From: Alicyclobacillus suci
GTDB taxonomy: Bacteria; Bacillota; Bacilli; Alicyclobacillales; Alicyclobacillaceae
Length of the DNA: 64,000 bases
Assembly: GCF_017329615.1 (NCBI RefSeq)
Contig: NZ_JAFMTW010000008.1
Span: 62,001 to 126,000 of the forward strand
Direction of reading: 5' to 3'
Shown here: positions 7,515 through 16,939 of the stretch, in pieces
Layout of the letters: the number at the start of each line of letters is the position of its first letter
How positions within the stretch are numbered: the first letter of the stretch is position 1
Notes under the pieces: generated by a model
What the model was told of the DNA's origin: nothing
Seen by the model: the letters and a program-made list of their open reading frames with translations, nothing else
Databases searched by the model: none
Position numbers and translations under genes: made by a program

Positions 7515-7985
7515 TCAGGTGCGAAACATGTCGTACATCGAAGCGGTTGTGAGGGAAAATCCGCAGTCGCGGTCGCTGAGGTAGAGATCTGCCTCGTGTT
7601 CGTCGCGGCTCAGCCAGTCAAAATTTGTTCGGTTCGGCCGAAAAGGCGATTGTACGTGCCAAAAATCAGCCATGTCAAAACGACACTGGTTGCAGTAGGG
7701 CCGCGAATTTTGGCATATCGTTTAGCCAGCCACTTAGTCAAGTGTAAGACGGGTCCTTCGGGCCTGTTGCTTCCATACAAAATACATGTGACCCCGTTGA
7801 TTATATCCATAAACGAGATATCCGGCCTTCGCCAACTGCTCGGCAAACGCTTGGTAGCGAAGAATGTGTTCACCGATTCCATGAAGAATGACGCCGACGC
7901 CGACAGGGGACTGATGCGGTTCAGGCGTCCAACAACACCCGATAAGCGTTCGGCGACCTATCTGGTAGGTTATTTTCTCCATCAT
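7515..7985 (-). pseudogene. decayed alpha/beta hydrolase (monoacylglycerol-lipase type)
   Basis: The gene starts well: AAAGGAGG precedes ATG 7985/7982, and the first 60 residues contain the oxyanion segment VILHGIGEH and GYNQRGH. After that, the region holding the GxSxG nucleophile is missing. The reading resumes in another frame with EGPVLHLTKWLAKRYAK and GPTATSVVLTWLIFGTYNR. It then shifts again to DWLSRDEHEADLYLSD and ends at a stop (7515-7517). About 70-80 central residues and the C-terminal part with the catalytic Asp and His are gone. It lies 44 bases downstream of the intact lipase gene, so it was probably the second gene of a lipid-hydrolysis operon. Confidence 0.85.
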
Positions 7986-8029
7986 CAGGACTCCTCCTTT
8001 GCAGGTCGGTCCACGACAATGGGCACGGG

Positions 8030-8953
8030 TTAAGCCTTGTCAGTTTGCGCTTGGACCTTCCCGTAAAAGTAACCATAGAAGTCAAACATCTGATGTTTGT
8101 CATACAAGGACTCATTTGGCGTGCCATCTTGAATTCTGATTTCGGAGCCCAGTGATGACCCATAGTGGCTAAATATATCACCTTGGAATCGATAATCCTT
8201 CACGCGTTGCGCGTCTGTCGGATTCGGGTGAAAATTCGTGCCAATGGAGTCGAATACGGTGGCACCTTCAACCTGCCATCCAGCGTATTTGTGGACGTAT
8301 TGAAGGTACATGTATTGCGCCAGCCACCCGCCCATGGAGTGTCCCGTAAAAATAATGTGATAATCTCCCGTCGGAAGGCTTTTGCGAATGTGGTTCACAA
8401 ATTGCTCGGCTGGAAGTTCTTGATTTACAATCGGTGGGACATCTAAGTAAATTCCCGCGTCAGAAACGAGATCTTCAACGTCATTTGTACCGCGAAACGC
8501 GATGACAATGGTGTTGCCCTTTTGGTATGCCACCCCGTAAAAACCGACGTATTGTTCTTGATTATCCGTGGCGACAATCCGCCAACCGGACAAGTCGGAA
8601 AAAAAGTACTGATTTGCTTGTGTGGACGAAAGATGCCAGTCCTTTTGATTCACCAAGGCCACCTGTTTGTAAATGCCACTTGGCCCTTGGCCACGTGCCG
8701 CCAGTTCGCCAAGCGAGTGAAGGCTCTCGTGTTGGTATGGACTTAAATTCGAATAAGACAAGTCCGACATTTTCATCAGCACGCCGTCATAAACGCCTCC
8801 AGTGTAACTTGTGGACGCATGAGTCGCACTGGCAGGCGCCATCGTTTCATTCCCCACGACTGCGTTTACGGTGATAAATCGAAAAGGAATGATAAGGAGT
8901 ACGCTGGCAATTGTAGAACCAACGACTCGTGTCCAATATACGGAACCCTTCAT
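8030..8953 (-). CDS. secreted lipase-like alpha/beta hydrolase
   Basis: Probable extracellular or membrane-anchored esterase/lipase of the class-3 lipase/Mbeg1-like fold. From ATG 8953 (GAAAGGG upstream; a GTG at 8983 has no ribosome binding site) it has 307 residues. An N-terminal hydrophobic stretch (about residues 9-32) acts as a signal or anchor. The nucleophile elbow GHSMGG (204-209, Ser206) is clear, and FRGTND upstream (154-159) is the usual oxyanion-side segment of class-3 lipases. The other catalytic residues cannot be assigned with certainty. A TATAAT sits about 64 bases upstream. The decayed hydrolase follows it directly. Confidence 0.8.
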   Translation of the reverse strand: MKGSVYWTRVVGSTIASVLLIIPFRFITVNAVVGNETMAPASATHASTSYTGGVYDGVLMKMSDLSYSNLSPYQHESLHSLGELAARGQGPSGIYKQVALVNQKDWHLSSTQANQYFFSDLSGWRIVATDNQEQYVGFYGVAYQKGNTIVIAFRGTNDVEDLVSDAGIYLDVPPIVNQELPAEQFVNHIRKSLPTGDYHIIFTGHSMGGWLAQYMYLQYVHKYAGWQVEGATVFDSIGTNFHPNPTDAQRVKDYRFQGDIFSHYGSSLGSEIRIQDGTPNESLYDKHQMFDFYGYFYGKVQAQTDKA

Positions 8954-9276
8954 GCAGTACTCATACACCCTTTCAGAGGTCACTCTGCAAAGCGGCTACA
9001 TCGTGATTGATACCATATTATAGCATACTGCGTCAGTTTGCCGTGTATCTTTTTGTATCCATGTTTGGAATCTGTACGTGGACGTGCGCACGGGGACGCA
9101 GGAGGCGCGCTGATGAGGCGTGGGTTGGCATGATTCACTACATGCGCTCGCTTGGTTTGCGATGTGGAGTCAAGCGAGCGCTAGATGGCAGGGTGGTCGT
9201 ACCGAATGGTTTGTCCGTCATCATGTTGTGCGAACATCAGATGGAATTACCAGCACCGATGCCTTGAGTCGGCCTC
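8954..9276. other. intergenic stretch with lipase promoter
   Basis: About 320 bases without a supported gene. On the minus strand TATAAT occurs at 9022-9017 (plus strand ATTATA), a good -10 for the lipase gene. The best-spaced -35 (ACGGCA, 17 bases away) is poor, so activation or a different sigma factor is possible. The remaining 9023-9276 shows no convincing ORF, repeat or terminator; the downstream end of the S9 peptidase gene at 9277 has no clear hairpin. Confidence 0.4.
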
Positions 9277-11388
9277 TTATTCATTTGGCAAGTGCTCGTC
9301 GATATAATCCAAAATCGCTTCTAAGCGTTTGATTCGAAGTGAGGGTTTACCATTCCTGGACAGTCCATGACTTGCGTTCGGGATGCGGACAAGTTGCGTT
9401 TCCTTTCCTTGGCTCCGAAGCCACGTGTAAAACTGCTCGGCCTGTTCCATCGGACATCGTAAATCATTTTCTGAATGCAGTAACAACAGGGGCGTTGCGA
9501 CATACTGCGCGTATTTCAGCGGAGACATCTCCCAAAGTTTCGTTAGATTATTCTTTGCGTTTTCAACGAGTTGCGATTCCACGAACAAGGGGCCAATGTC
9601 TGAGCATCCATAAAACGAAACCCAATTGGAAATCGAGCGTTGCGATACTGCCGCAAAAAATCGATTGGTGTGCCCAACCAACCAATTTGTCATGAAACCA
9701 CCGTAGCTGCCGCCTGTCACGGCTACCCGTTTTTTGTCGAGGAAGTCAAATCTCTCAAGCGCGGCGTCCAGGCCGTTGATGACGTCGGCTGCGTCCTGTT
9801 CACCATAGTGATGACGCACCGCGTTGACAAAGGTCTGGCCATAACTCTTTCCCCCACGGGGATTGGTATAGACAATCGCATAGCCGTTTGCGGCAAACCA
9901 CTGCATTTCGTGGAACATTGCGTAGCCATAATTTAATTGAGGTCCACCGTGGATTTCGAGAATCACTGGATAGGTTTTTCCGGCTTGGAACCCGGCTGGC
10001 CGCATTACCCAACCTTGCACCCACCAGTCATTTGCGGAACGGTACCAAAAAGGTTCAGGTTCACTGACTTCTACCGTTTCTAGCCAAGTGTCGTTTGGTG
10101 CGTAAATGGTTTGCTCCGTTTCGAGGAAGTCCGCCGATGGCGTCACTTCATCCATTCTGCCTTCCGGCGTTCTCGCTGCTCGACCAGGATATGTAGGCTC
10201 TCGATGTAGCGCATAGCACACCATGCGGCTGGGGTTGACGGCGGTGGCGTATGCGAACACCAGGGTCGTATTTGCGAGACCAAACGCATAAATGTCGCGC
10301 GTCCCCCCTGCGACTATTTCTCCTTGTGGCGTCGAACCGTCGAGATGGAACCGAACGATTTCCCCACGCCCCTCGCGCGTCGAGAGCACGTAGATGTGAC
10401 GCCCATCTGAGGACCACGTCAGTGAACGGTCGCCAGTATCTGCCCGCAGATCCGACAAATTTGAATTGGTTAGGTCATCTGGGAAAGACTCAGTAAGATG
10501 TGCGCGGACTTCGCCGTTTGAACTGAATACATACAATTTCAGGTGTGTAGCCGACTGGTAGATGTTGAATGCGTCATCATATACGAGGGCCGCAAGCGCG
10601 CTGCCGTCCGGGGAAAATTGCAACTCGTGGAAAATGAACTGCTCTGACACCAAAGAGGTCTCGCCAGAAATCATGTCGTACCGATATAAGTCGGCGTACC
10701 ACCATTCAAATTCTCGATTTCGCCCTTTGGTAAAATAAAGCGATAGACCATCTGGTGCGACCGCGAAAGTACGAATGTCTTGGTCTCCGTGTGTGAGTTG
10801 AGTATGCAATCCGCTGGCACAGTCGATGCGCACAAGCTGAGCGTATCGCAGTTGCGATAAACCCGCGCCGTCGCGTTTGTAATAGAGTTCGTCGTACCGC
10901 TTCGGAGTGTCCGCCCAGTTCTTGTTTTCTTTTTCAATCATTTCCTTGGCTTCGGATGTTGTCATCTCCGCAGGAAAGACCTCTATTTGTGCGTTTTTAG
11001 ATGCCGGCACCAGCGCGTAGACAGATTGACCATCCGAGGACCACCGTAGTTGCGAGATACCGTGACGAAACGCTGTGATGCGAACAGCTTCTCCGCCAGT
11101 CGACGGAATAACCCAGAGTTGTTTTCCAAACGCCCGATTGCTGATGAATGCAATTTGCGAGCCATCTGGAGACCACACTGCCGCATGATTTGACTTGCCC
11201 GCCGTCGTCAGTGGTTTGACGTATCTTGTCGTTAAATCTGCGTACATGAGTTGTACTTCGTAGCTATCTTCCTGGATGGATGTGGTTTGCCGGGAAAATA
11301 CAGCACGTTTCCCATCCGGAGAAATTTGAATGTCGCCGACTAGCGTAAAGTTTGCAAAGTCATCTACTTGACATCGCCGTTTCGTCAT
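9277..11388 (-). CDS. S9-family serine peptidase (acylaminoacyl-peptidase type)
   Basis: Cytosolic prolyl-oligopeptidase-family peptidase of 703 residues. The N-terminal two thirds are a beta-propeller made of WD40/TolB-like blades with repeated SPDG motifs (for example ISPDGKRA, SPDGSQIAF, SPDGSALA). The C-terminal alpha/beta-hydrolase domain has Ser561 in GGSYGG, Asp642 in SENDLR and His674 in ASHG (approximate numbers). ATG 11388 was chosen because AGAGGT lies 7 bases upstream and MTKRRCQVDDF begins the conserved N-terminus; an earlier in-frame start at 11442 adds 18 unrelated residues. It probably trims short or N-blocked peptides, as Bacillus YuxL is thought to do. Confidence 0.93.
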   Translation of the reverse strand: MTKRRCQVDDFANFTLVGDIQISPDGKRAVFSRQTTSIQEDSYEVQLMYADLTTRYVKPLTTAGKSNHAAVWSPDGSQIAFISNRAFGKQLWVIPSTGGEAVRITAFRHGISQLRWSSDGQSVYALVPASKNAQIEVFPAEMTTSEAKEMIEKENKNWADTPKRYDELYYKRDGAGLSQLRYAQLVRIDCASGLHTQLTHGDQDIRTFAVAPDGLSLYFTKGRNREFEWWYADLYRYDMISGETSLVSEQFIFHELQFSPDGSALAALVYDDAFNIYQSATHLKLYVFSSNGEVRAHLTESFPDDLTNSNLSDLRADTGDRSLTWSSDGRHIYVLSTREGRGEIVRFHLDGSTPQGEIVAGGTRDIYAFGLANTTLVFAYATAVNPSRMVCYALHREPTYPGRAARTPEGRMDEVTPSADFLETEQTIYAPNDTWLETVEVSEPEPFWYRSANDWWVQGWVMRPAGFQAGKTYPVILEIHGGPQLNYGYAMFHEMQWFAANGYAIVYTNPRGGKSYGQTFVNAVRHHYGEQDAADVINGLDAALERFDFLDKKRVAVTGGSYGGFMTNWLVGHTNRFFAAVSQRSISNWVSFYGCSDIGPLFVESQLVENAKNNLTKLWEMSPLKYAQYVATPLLLLHSENDLRCPMEQAEQFYTWLRSQGKETQLVRIPNASHGLSRNGKPSLRIKRLEAILDYIDEHLPNE

Positions 11389-11521
11389 CGCGGTTACCTC
11401 TTTCCACCTACTGGTCAGGAAATTCTCATGTTGCTGTTTCAATTATCGAAATATTCCTCTTGCCGTAAAAGGTTGATTTAAATCGGTGCGATAATGTCTG
11501 GCGCACACGCTCTCGCATGTG

Positions 11522-11761
11522 CTACACGTGAAATTTGCGTGTCTTCGAGTTTAGTCTGTCGGTAAGCAGTTGGGAATTCAGGTAATCGCGCGGACTGATA
11601 GTGGGGGTTGTAACTGTACTCTCTGCAGCAAATGTGAGGAAAAGCCGTTTTGGCTTGCCGAACTGTTCGATAACCTTCGCTTTGGACATGCCATGTCGCT
11701 CGACACAGTGAATAGACGTGAGTTCTTGTAACAGTTCTTTGCATATTGGACAAGTGACCAC
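11522..11761 (-). CDS. small C2H2-type zinc protein
   Basis: A 79-residue protein starting at GTG 11761, with AAGGAGG 8 bases upstream. An ATG in another frame at 11768 is too close to that site. The N-terminus has CPIC at residues 4-7, followed by HCVERHG, giving a Cys2-His2 pattern. The segment RHGMSKAKVIEQFG resembles the RHG-x-S/T helix of Ros/MucR-type and phage zinc-finger proteins. The C-terminal 45 residues are polar and unstructured in appearance. DNA or RNA binding is possible but is only inferred. It stands alone between the S9 peptidase and the EAL/GGDEF gene. Confidence 0.7.
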   Translation of the reverse strand: MVTCPICKELLQELTSIHCVERHGMSKAKVIEQFGKPKRLFLTFAAESTVTTPTISPRDYLNSQLLTDRLNSKTRKFHV

Positions 11762-11905
11762 CTAGCATTCCTCCTTATCGCCTGTTGGGCAATCGGATAG
11801 CGGATAGGAACTTTCAGTGATATCAAACAACTTTAGTGTATCGAAAACCCGGACAAAAATGTATTAATTTCTCGTAATTTTTTTGCGTATCGAACAAATC
11901 TATGG

Positions 11906-14188
11906 TCATGGATCCCTTCTTAATTCATTTTGGGAAAAATTTTGAATGCTTTCACACACAATTTTGTTACCCAAACCATCTTTTGCCATTTGTTTCAATG
12001 CGCCCGCATAAGCAGATAGCGTCTCTAGGCTCTGCGTGATATGTGGTGGTTCACAGACAAGTATCGAGATGGATAAAGTCAGACCCTCTGACTCAATCAT
12101 TTCGCCACTACGACTACGAATGTGCCATAGGCGTTCGCGACTATTTGGCAAGAGCCGATGGACTTCTTGTGTAAACTGCGCTTGAATAGCTGTGGCCAGT
12201 TCCTGGTGATATCCAGGTTCTGTCACCACGATAAAATCGTCGCCGCCGATATGTCCCACAAACGCTTCGTGCACCGGCGCGTTGTGCACGACATCCTTCA
12301 GAACATCGGCGAGACAGCGAATCATCTGATCTCCCTTTTGAAAGCCAAAGGCATCGTTGAACCATTTGAAATGATCGAGATCGATATAAAAAATACAGAA
12401 ACCGTCGTCCGATGAAATTCGGCGGGACAATTCGACATCAATGCGCCGATTCCCTGGCAGTCCCGTAAGTGGATTGGCGTCCCGTGCCAATTCCAACTGC
12501 GCGTTGGTGATGGAACTCAAAATCAGTTGAATGCTGCTTGCACCCATTAATTTGCCATCGCGGGTCACAATAATGAGGTCATAGAGTGTGTCCGCATTTC
12601 TCGCCATCGACAGTACGGACGCGTTTTCCACAGACACCGATTCATCCAGAATCAGCGGCTGGTGGTCCATGACTTGGTCAATCTCCCGGTTCCAAAACAG
12701 CGAGACGCCATATTTGGTGGCTAGTTTGCGAAATAACTTTTCTCGCATCACCAGTCCCAGGGGGTGCGATTGGTCGTCTACGACGACGACACCTGTCACC
12801 TGATCATTCTGGTTGAAAAAATTGACGATTTCACTGGCTTTGACCGTTGGTCCAAACGTTTTTGTCGGTTGCGCAATGTCGCCAATGGTCGTGGTCACAT
12901 GCACATGCGCCTTGTCTGACGTCATTGCACGCCGGATGTGCGTGCGTGCCTGTTCAGAGATGGCGACAGGCTCTGCAGCGGGCCTGCCAAGGCAGTATCC
13001 TTGACCATAGGGCACGCCCATCTCCGTCACGCTCACAAGTTCTTCGTACGTTTCAATGCCTTCCGCAATCACGCGCGAATCACAAGCCAAAGCGGCATGA
13101 CATAGCGCTTTGAGTAAGGCTTCCTTGGTCTTGTCCATATGAACGCCAGCAACAAGACTTCGGTCAATCTTGATAAAGTCAGGCTGCACCTCTGCAATCG
13201 TCTGTAGACTCGAGTAGCCTGCGCCAGCATCGTCGATGGCGATGAGATAACCTTTTTGCCGATATCGCTGGATAGCTTTGCGAAACGCGTTAAAATCGTC
13301 AATTCCCCGCCGCTCAGTCAACTCCAATACGATGTCGTACGGCTTTAATGCGCGGCGCTCAAGGACGGAGAGGACTTGTTCAATGCCCGCGTGATTTCCG
13401 AAAAACATCGAGGCATGAATGTTGAGAAAGAGCTTTTGGCTTTGGTGAAGTGGTTGATAATGAAGGATAGCCGAGCGCAGCGCGACTTCTTCCAATGCTT
13501 CTAATTGCCCCTCGCGCTCGGCAAAGTCGAACAACTGGTTTGGCGACGCAAATTCGCTGTGTTCCGGCGTCCTCGACAACGCCTCGTAGCCAAAGGCCTC
13601 CCCAGTCCACAGGGAGACGATTGGCTGATAGACGGGTTTGATGCGCCCGCGACTGATAATGTCGACCAAGGCTGCTTGGCGCGTCCGGTGATTCGTGTTA
13701 TCGTCTGACTTCGCTGCCATGAGCGCGCGAACCATGCCCTCGTAAACGAGGTCTGTGGGATTCATTGTGCCATCTGGTCGAATCACCGCGGTACCGAAGT
13801 GGAAGCGGACGTTTTCACTTGTATCGCTAGACGCCTGCGTCAGGGACGCCACTAGGTCTTGGTGGAGGTGAATCGCCGCTTCGTATAAACGCGTCGATAA
13901 ATTTCCATCCGGCACGATGAATTGTACCGCGATAAATACGTGTGTCGAGACGGTTTGTACTGCAAGGATTGAACAGCCAGCGACAAGGCGCACCCCACCG
14001 AGTGCCCGCTGCAAGTCGATATGTCCGCCCCAGAGGCCTGCTTTCGCCTCTGTTTTGGTATCGATATCGAGAAAAATCATCCCTACCGGTTGGCGCGTTA
14101 TGAGGTCTAAAAGCGCGTCGTCAAAGAAGAGGGACACCGCCCCCTTCGCTCGGAAAGGAAAGTGCTTGAAGCGGGTTCGGACCACCAT
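11906..14188 (-). CDS. EAL-CBS-GGDEF cyclic-di-GMP signalling protein
   Basis: Cytosolic 760-residue protein with four parts. Residues 1-170 are a degenerate GGDEF-like sensor region. Residues 175-425 form an EAL phosphodiesterase domain with the usual residues present (E202 in EAL, N257, ELTE 289-292, D319-D320, K340, EGIET 376-380). Residues 435-560 look like a CBS pair. Residues 570-750 are a GGDEF domain with signature GGDDF (648-652) and no RxxD inhibitory site just before it. E-to-D at the third position occurs in active cyclases too, so both activities are plausible. No transmembrane segment is seen. CBS domains often bind adenylates, so energy-status input is an inference. ATG 14188 follows AGGAGG. 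Confidence 0.9.
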   Translation of the reverse strand: MVVRTRFKHFPFRAKGAVSLFFDDALLDLITRQPVGMIFLDIDTKTEAKAGLWGGHIDLQRALGGVRLVAGCSILAVQTVSTHVFIAVQFIVPDGNLSTRLYEAAIHLHQDLVASLTQASSDTSENVRFHFGTAVIRPDGTMNPTDLVYEGMVRALMAAKSDDNTNHRTRQAALVDIISRGRIKPVYQPIVSLWTGEAFGYEALSRTPEHSEFASPNQLFDFAEREGQLEALEEVALRSAILHYQPLHQSQKLFLNIHASMFFGNHAGIEQVLSVLERRALKPYDIVLELTERRGIDDFNAFRKAIQRYRQKGYLIAIDDAGAGYSSLQTIAEVQPDFIKIDRSLVAGVHMDKTKEALLKALCHAALACDSRVIAEGIETYEELVSVTEMGVPYGQGYCLGRPAAEPVAISEQARTHIRRAMTSDKAHVHVTTTIGDIAQPTKTFGPTVKASEIVNFFNQNDQVTGVVVVDDQSHPLGLVMREKLFRKLATKYGVSLFWNREIDQVMDHQPLILDESVSVENASVLSMARNADTLYDLIIVTRDGKLMGASSIQLILSSITNAQLELARDANPLTGLPGNRRIDVELSRRISSDDGFCIFYIDLDHFKWFNDAFGFQKGDQMIRCLADVLKDVVHNAPVHEAFVGHIGGDDFIVVTEPGYHQELATAIQAQFTQEVHRLLPNSRERLWHIRSRSGEMIESEGLTLSISILVCEPPHITQSLETLSAYAGALKQMAKDGLGNKIVCESIQNFSQNELRRDP

Positions 14189-14318
14189 ACGGAAAGCCTC
14201 CTAAACGATCTCGCTGCCCATTCTACAAAACGCTTGCAAAGTTTGTGTAAAGGTTGTGCTAAATTTCGTATCGTAGGGTGGGTTCCGAAAAGTGGCAATC
14301 CGGGTGACGGCTGTTGCC

Positions 14319-15701
14319 TCAGTCTTTGGGCGTTGGGGGAGCCACGAGTCGCTCGACAATCCGTTCTAATTGCATGCCGCGAGACGCCTTGACAAGTACA
14401 GTTGTGTTCTCGTTTACCCAATCAAATAGGCGCTCCATCGCAGTGGATGTGTCGGGCACGTGATGGACAGATGGCACACCATGGCGGATAGCTTCCTCGG
14501 CTATCCACCTAGCCGCTTCGCCGATACAAACTAATCGGTCTACGGCAAATTCCGCCGCCCTAATACCCACTTCCCGATGTCCTTGTTCGGTGTAATCGCC
14601 GAGTTCAAACATGTCACCGAGAATAGCTGTACGTGCGCCCCGTGGTGCCAAGGCTGCCAAGACTTCCAGACTCGCCGTCATCGACAATGGACTCGCGTTG
14701 TAACAGTCGTCGATAATCGTCACGTTGCCTGGCGCCTCTACAACGCGCAAACGCCCGGTCAATGCCTCCAGACTGGCTAGGCCATCCGCGATTTGCTGTA
14801 ACGACAAATTGACCTCGAGACCCACTGCAATGGCGGCCAGCGCGTTTCGCACATTGTGGACGCCAAACGTTGGCAAACTGATAGCTTGGCATTGCCCGCT
14901 AGCATGTACCGTAAAGGTCATTCCTTCGTTTTTCCACTGAATATCAGAAGCAAATACGTCACTCGTATCTGTTAAGCCATACCACACGACGGGGGCTTGC
15001 GAAGACACCGCAATTTTTTGTAACCATGGATCTTCAGCGTGCAAAATCGCCCGCCCGTCTGATGGGAGCGATAACAATAGTTCTCCCTTAGCTTTCGCGA
15101 TGGCTTCTTGACTGCCGAGAATTTCAAGGTGGCTATGGCCAATATTCGTGATAATCCCTAAGGTAGGCTTGGCGATTTCACAAAGTTGCGCAATCTGCCC
15201 GACACCACGCATGCCCATCTCCAAAACGATGGAACGATGTTTCGGTGTTCGCTGTAGAATGGTTAAAGGTAAGCCCAATTCGTTGTTCTGGTTGGCTTTT
15301 GTATATAAGCAGTCCCCTAAACGGCAGAGGATGGCGGCGACCATTTCCTTTGTTGACGTTTTGCCATTACTGCCGGTGATACCGATGACAGGGCCAGTAA
15401 AAAGAGATCTTTCGTGGGCTGCCAAACGTTGAATGGCGGTTAGTGGGTGCTCGACGACGACGATTGGTCCGGCATGTGTCTTGACGGGCTTGCTCACAAT
15501 CGCTACACTGGCACCGCAGTCGAAGGCTTGCTCAACGAAGTCATGGCCATCGACGCGCTCGCCGACGAACGCGACAAACGCGTCGCCAGGGCGAAGCTGA
15601 CGATGGTCCACGTTGACGCCGGTGACGAGCGTTTGGTCATCGCCTTGTGTGGAAATTGCACCGACGATGTCCGCCAATGCTCGCAAGGTTATTGGAGTCA
15701 A
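14319..15701 (-). CDS. murF: UDP-N-acetylmuramoyl-tripeptide--D-alanyl-D-alanine ligase
   Basis: Cytosolic peptidoglycan enzyme that adds D-Ala-D-Ala to the UDP-MurNAc tripeptide using ATP. The 460-residue length, the N-terminal MurF substrate domain (LRPGDAFVAFVGERVDGHDF), the ATP loop GSNGKTST (110-117) and the C-terminal ILGDMFELG segment all fit. The start is TTG 15701 after AGGTAGGG. It is divergent from ddl, the enzyme that supplies its D-Ala-D-Ala substrate. The 54-base gap must carry both promoters, so the two steps are probably controlled together. Confidence 0.96.
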   Translation of the reverse strand: MTPITLRALADIVGAISTQGDDQTLVTGVNVDHRQLRPGDAFVAFVGERVDGHDFVEQAFDCGASVAIVSKPVKTHAGPIVVVEHPLTAIQRLAAHERSLFTGPVIGITGSNGKTSTKEMVAAILCRLGDCLYTKANQNNELGLPLTILQRTPKHRSIVLEMGMRGVGQIAQLCEIAKPTLGIITNIGHSHLEILGSQEAIAKAKGELLLSLPSDGRAILHAEDPWLQKIAVSSQAPVVWYGLTDTSDVFASDIQWKNEGMTFTVHASGQCQAISLPTFGVHNVRNALAAIAVGLEVNLSLQQIADGLASLEALTGRLRVVEAPGNVTIIDDCYNASPLSMTASLEVLAALAPRGARTAILGDMFELGDYTEQGHREVGIRAAEFAVDRLVCIGEAARWIAEEAIRHGVPSVHHVPDTSTAMERLFDWVNENTTVLVKASRGMQLERIVERLVAPPTPKD

Positions 15702-15755
15702 GGATAATCCCTACCTTTTCAACTCAAAATGTTCCTGACAAAGGAGTTGCGATAC

Positions 15756-16886
15756 GTGCCTGTGAAGCGCATTAAAGTTGGTGTCGTATTCGGTGGAAAA
15801 TCTGGCGAACACGAGGTTTCGCTTCAATCTGCAAAGTCTGTGATGGAGGCACTGAATCCCCATCAGTATACCATTGTACCCATCGGAATTTCGAAGAGCG
15901 GCCGGTGGCATGTCGGAAAGAATGCGATGAAGGCTTTGGAAGAAGAGCAAAAAGCCCAGGTCACATCCGGGTCGCCTGCGAGCTTCATCAATCAACAAGT
16001 CGGCGGCTTGACGCCGATTGTCCCGAAATCTACAGCTGCACCGGTGCCAGCGACGCTGGCCAGCGATGTCGACGTCGTGATTCCAGTGATGCACGGGACG
16101 TACGGCGAAGACGGGTCGATTCAAGGCCTGCTCGAACTGATGGATGTGGCATACGTCGGAGCCGGTGTGCTCGCGTCGGCCGTGGGACTCGATAAAATCG
16201 TGATGAAGCAAGTGTTTGGATCTGTCGGGTTGCCACAAGTGCGCTACGTCGGGTGTACGCGAAAGACGTGGCAAGCGAGATCAAACGATATCATTCGGGA
16301 GGTTGAGGCGGCTTTTGGCTATCCCTGTTTTGTGAAGCCGGCGAACTTGGGGTCCAGCGTAGGTATCTCGAAGGTGAAAAATCGGTCGGAACTGGAACGT
16401 GCTGTGGAACTCGCGGCGCAATACGACCGCAAAGTCATCATCGAAGAAGGTCTGGACGTACGCGAAGTCGAAGTCGCGGTCCTCGGCAACGATACACCTC
16501 AGATCTCCGTTCCTGGTGAGATTGTTCCGTCCAATGAGTTTTACGATTACGACGCAAAGTACATCGGCGGGGCATCTAAGCTTATTATTCCAGCGGAGCT
16601 CACCGAAGAACAGCGATCTGCCATCGACCGCTACGCGGCTCAAGCGTTTCAAGCGATTGACTGCAGTGGTCTGGCGAGAATCGATTTCTTTATTGAAAAG
16701 TCTACAGGCCGCGTCCTGGTCAACGAGATCAACACAATGCCAGGTTTTACGCGATACAGCATGTACCCAAAGCTTTGGGAAGCCTCCGGGATGTCTTATG
16801 CAAAACTGCTGGATACGTTGATTGAATTGGCTATTGAGCGGAATAACGAAAAGCGAGAGCTACGCCGTAGCTTTGACGCCGAGTAA
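15756..16886 (+). CDS. ddl: D-alanine--D-alanine ligase
   Basis: ATP-grasp ligase that makes D-Ala-D-Ala for peptidoglycan. It has 376 residues from GTG 15756, chosen because AAGGAG lies 9 bases upstream; an earlier ATG at 15729 has no ribosome binding site. Seen motifs are VVFGGKSGEHEVSL at the N-terminus, HGTYGEDGSIQG, the ATP-grasp KPANLGSSVGISK loop and C-terminal VNEINTMPGFT. The N-terminal HEVS and late NEINT segments are family hallmarks. A 36-bp palindromic terminator follows. Confidence 0.97.
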   Translation: MPVKRIKVGVVFGGKSGEHEVSLQSAKSVMEALNPHQYTIVPIGISKSGRWHVGKNAMKALEEEQKAQVTSGSPASFINQQVGGLTPIVPKSTAAPVPATLASDVDVVIPVMHGTYGEDGSIQGLLELMDVAYVGAGVLASAVGLDKIVMKQVFGSVGLPQVRYVGCTRKTWQARSNDIIREVEAAFGYPCFVKPANLGSSVGISKVKNRSELERAVELAAQYDRKVIIEEGLDVREVEVAVLGNDTPQISVPGEIVPSNEFYDYDAKYIGGASKLIIPAELTEEQRSAIDRYAAQAFQAIDCSGLARIDFFIEKSTGRVLVNEINTMPGFTRYSMYPKLWEASGMSYAKLLDTLIELAIERNNEKRELRRSFDAE

Positions 16887-16903
16887 TTCGGTAATTCGGC
16901 GTC

Positions 16904-16939
16904 AAAAAGGTGGAGCGAAACGTTTCGCTCCACCTTTTT
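16904..16939. terminator. 36-bp perfect palindromic bidirectional terminator
   Basis: AAAAAGGTGGAGCGAAAC (16904-16921) is exactly complementary to GTTTCGCTCCACCTTTTT (16922-16939). It gives a U-tract on both strands, serving ddl (+) and the epimerase gene (-), whose TAA overlaps its edge. A second stem, TGACGCCGA/TCGGCGTCA, lies just before it on the ddl side. Confidence 0.92.

Noticed and set aside
9007-9267. Plus-strand frame in the lipase/S9 intergenic region
   Set aside because: The translation is Arg/Cys-rich and unlike a protein. No ribosome binding site was found, and its start lies in the lipase promoter.
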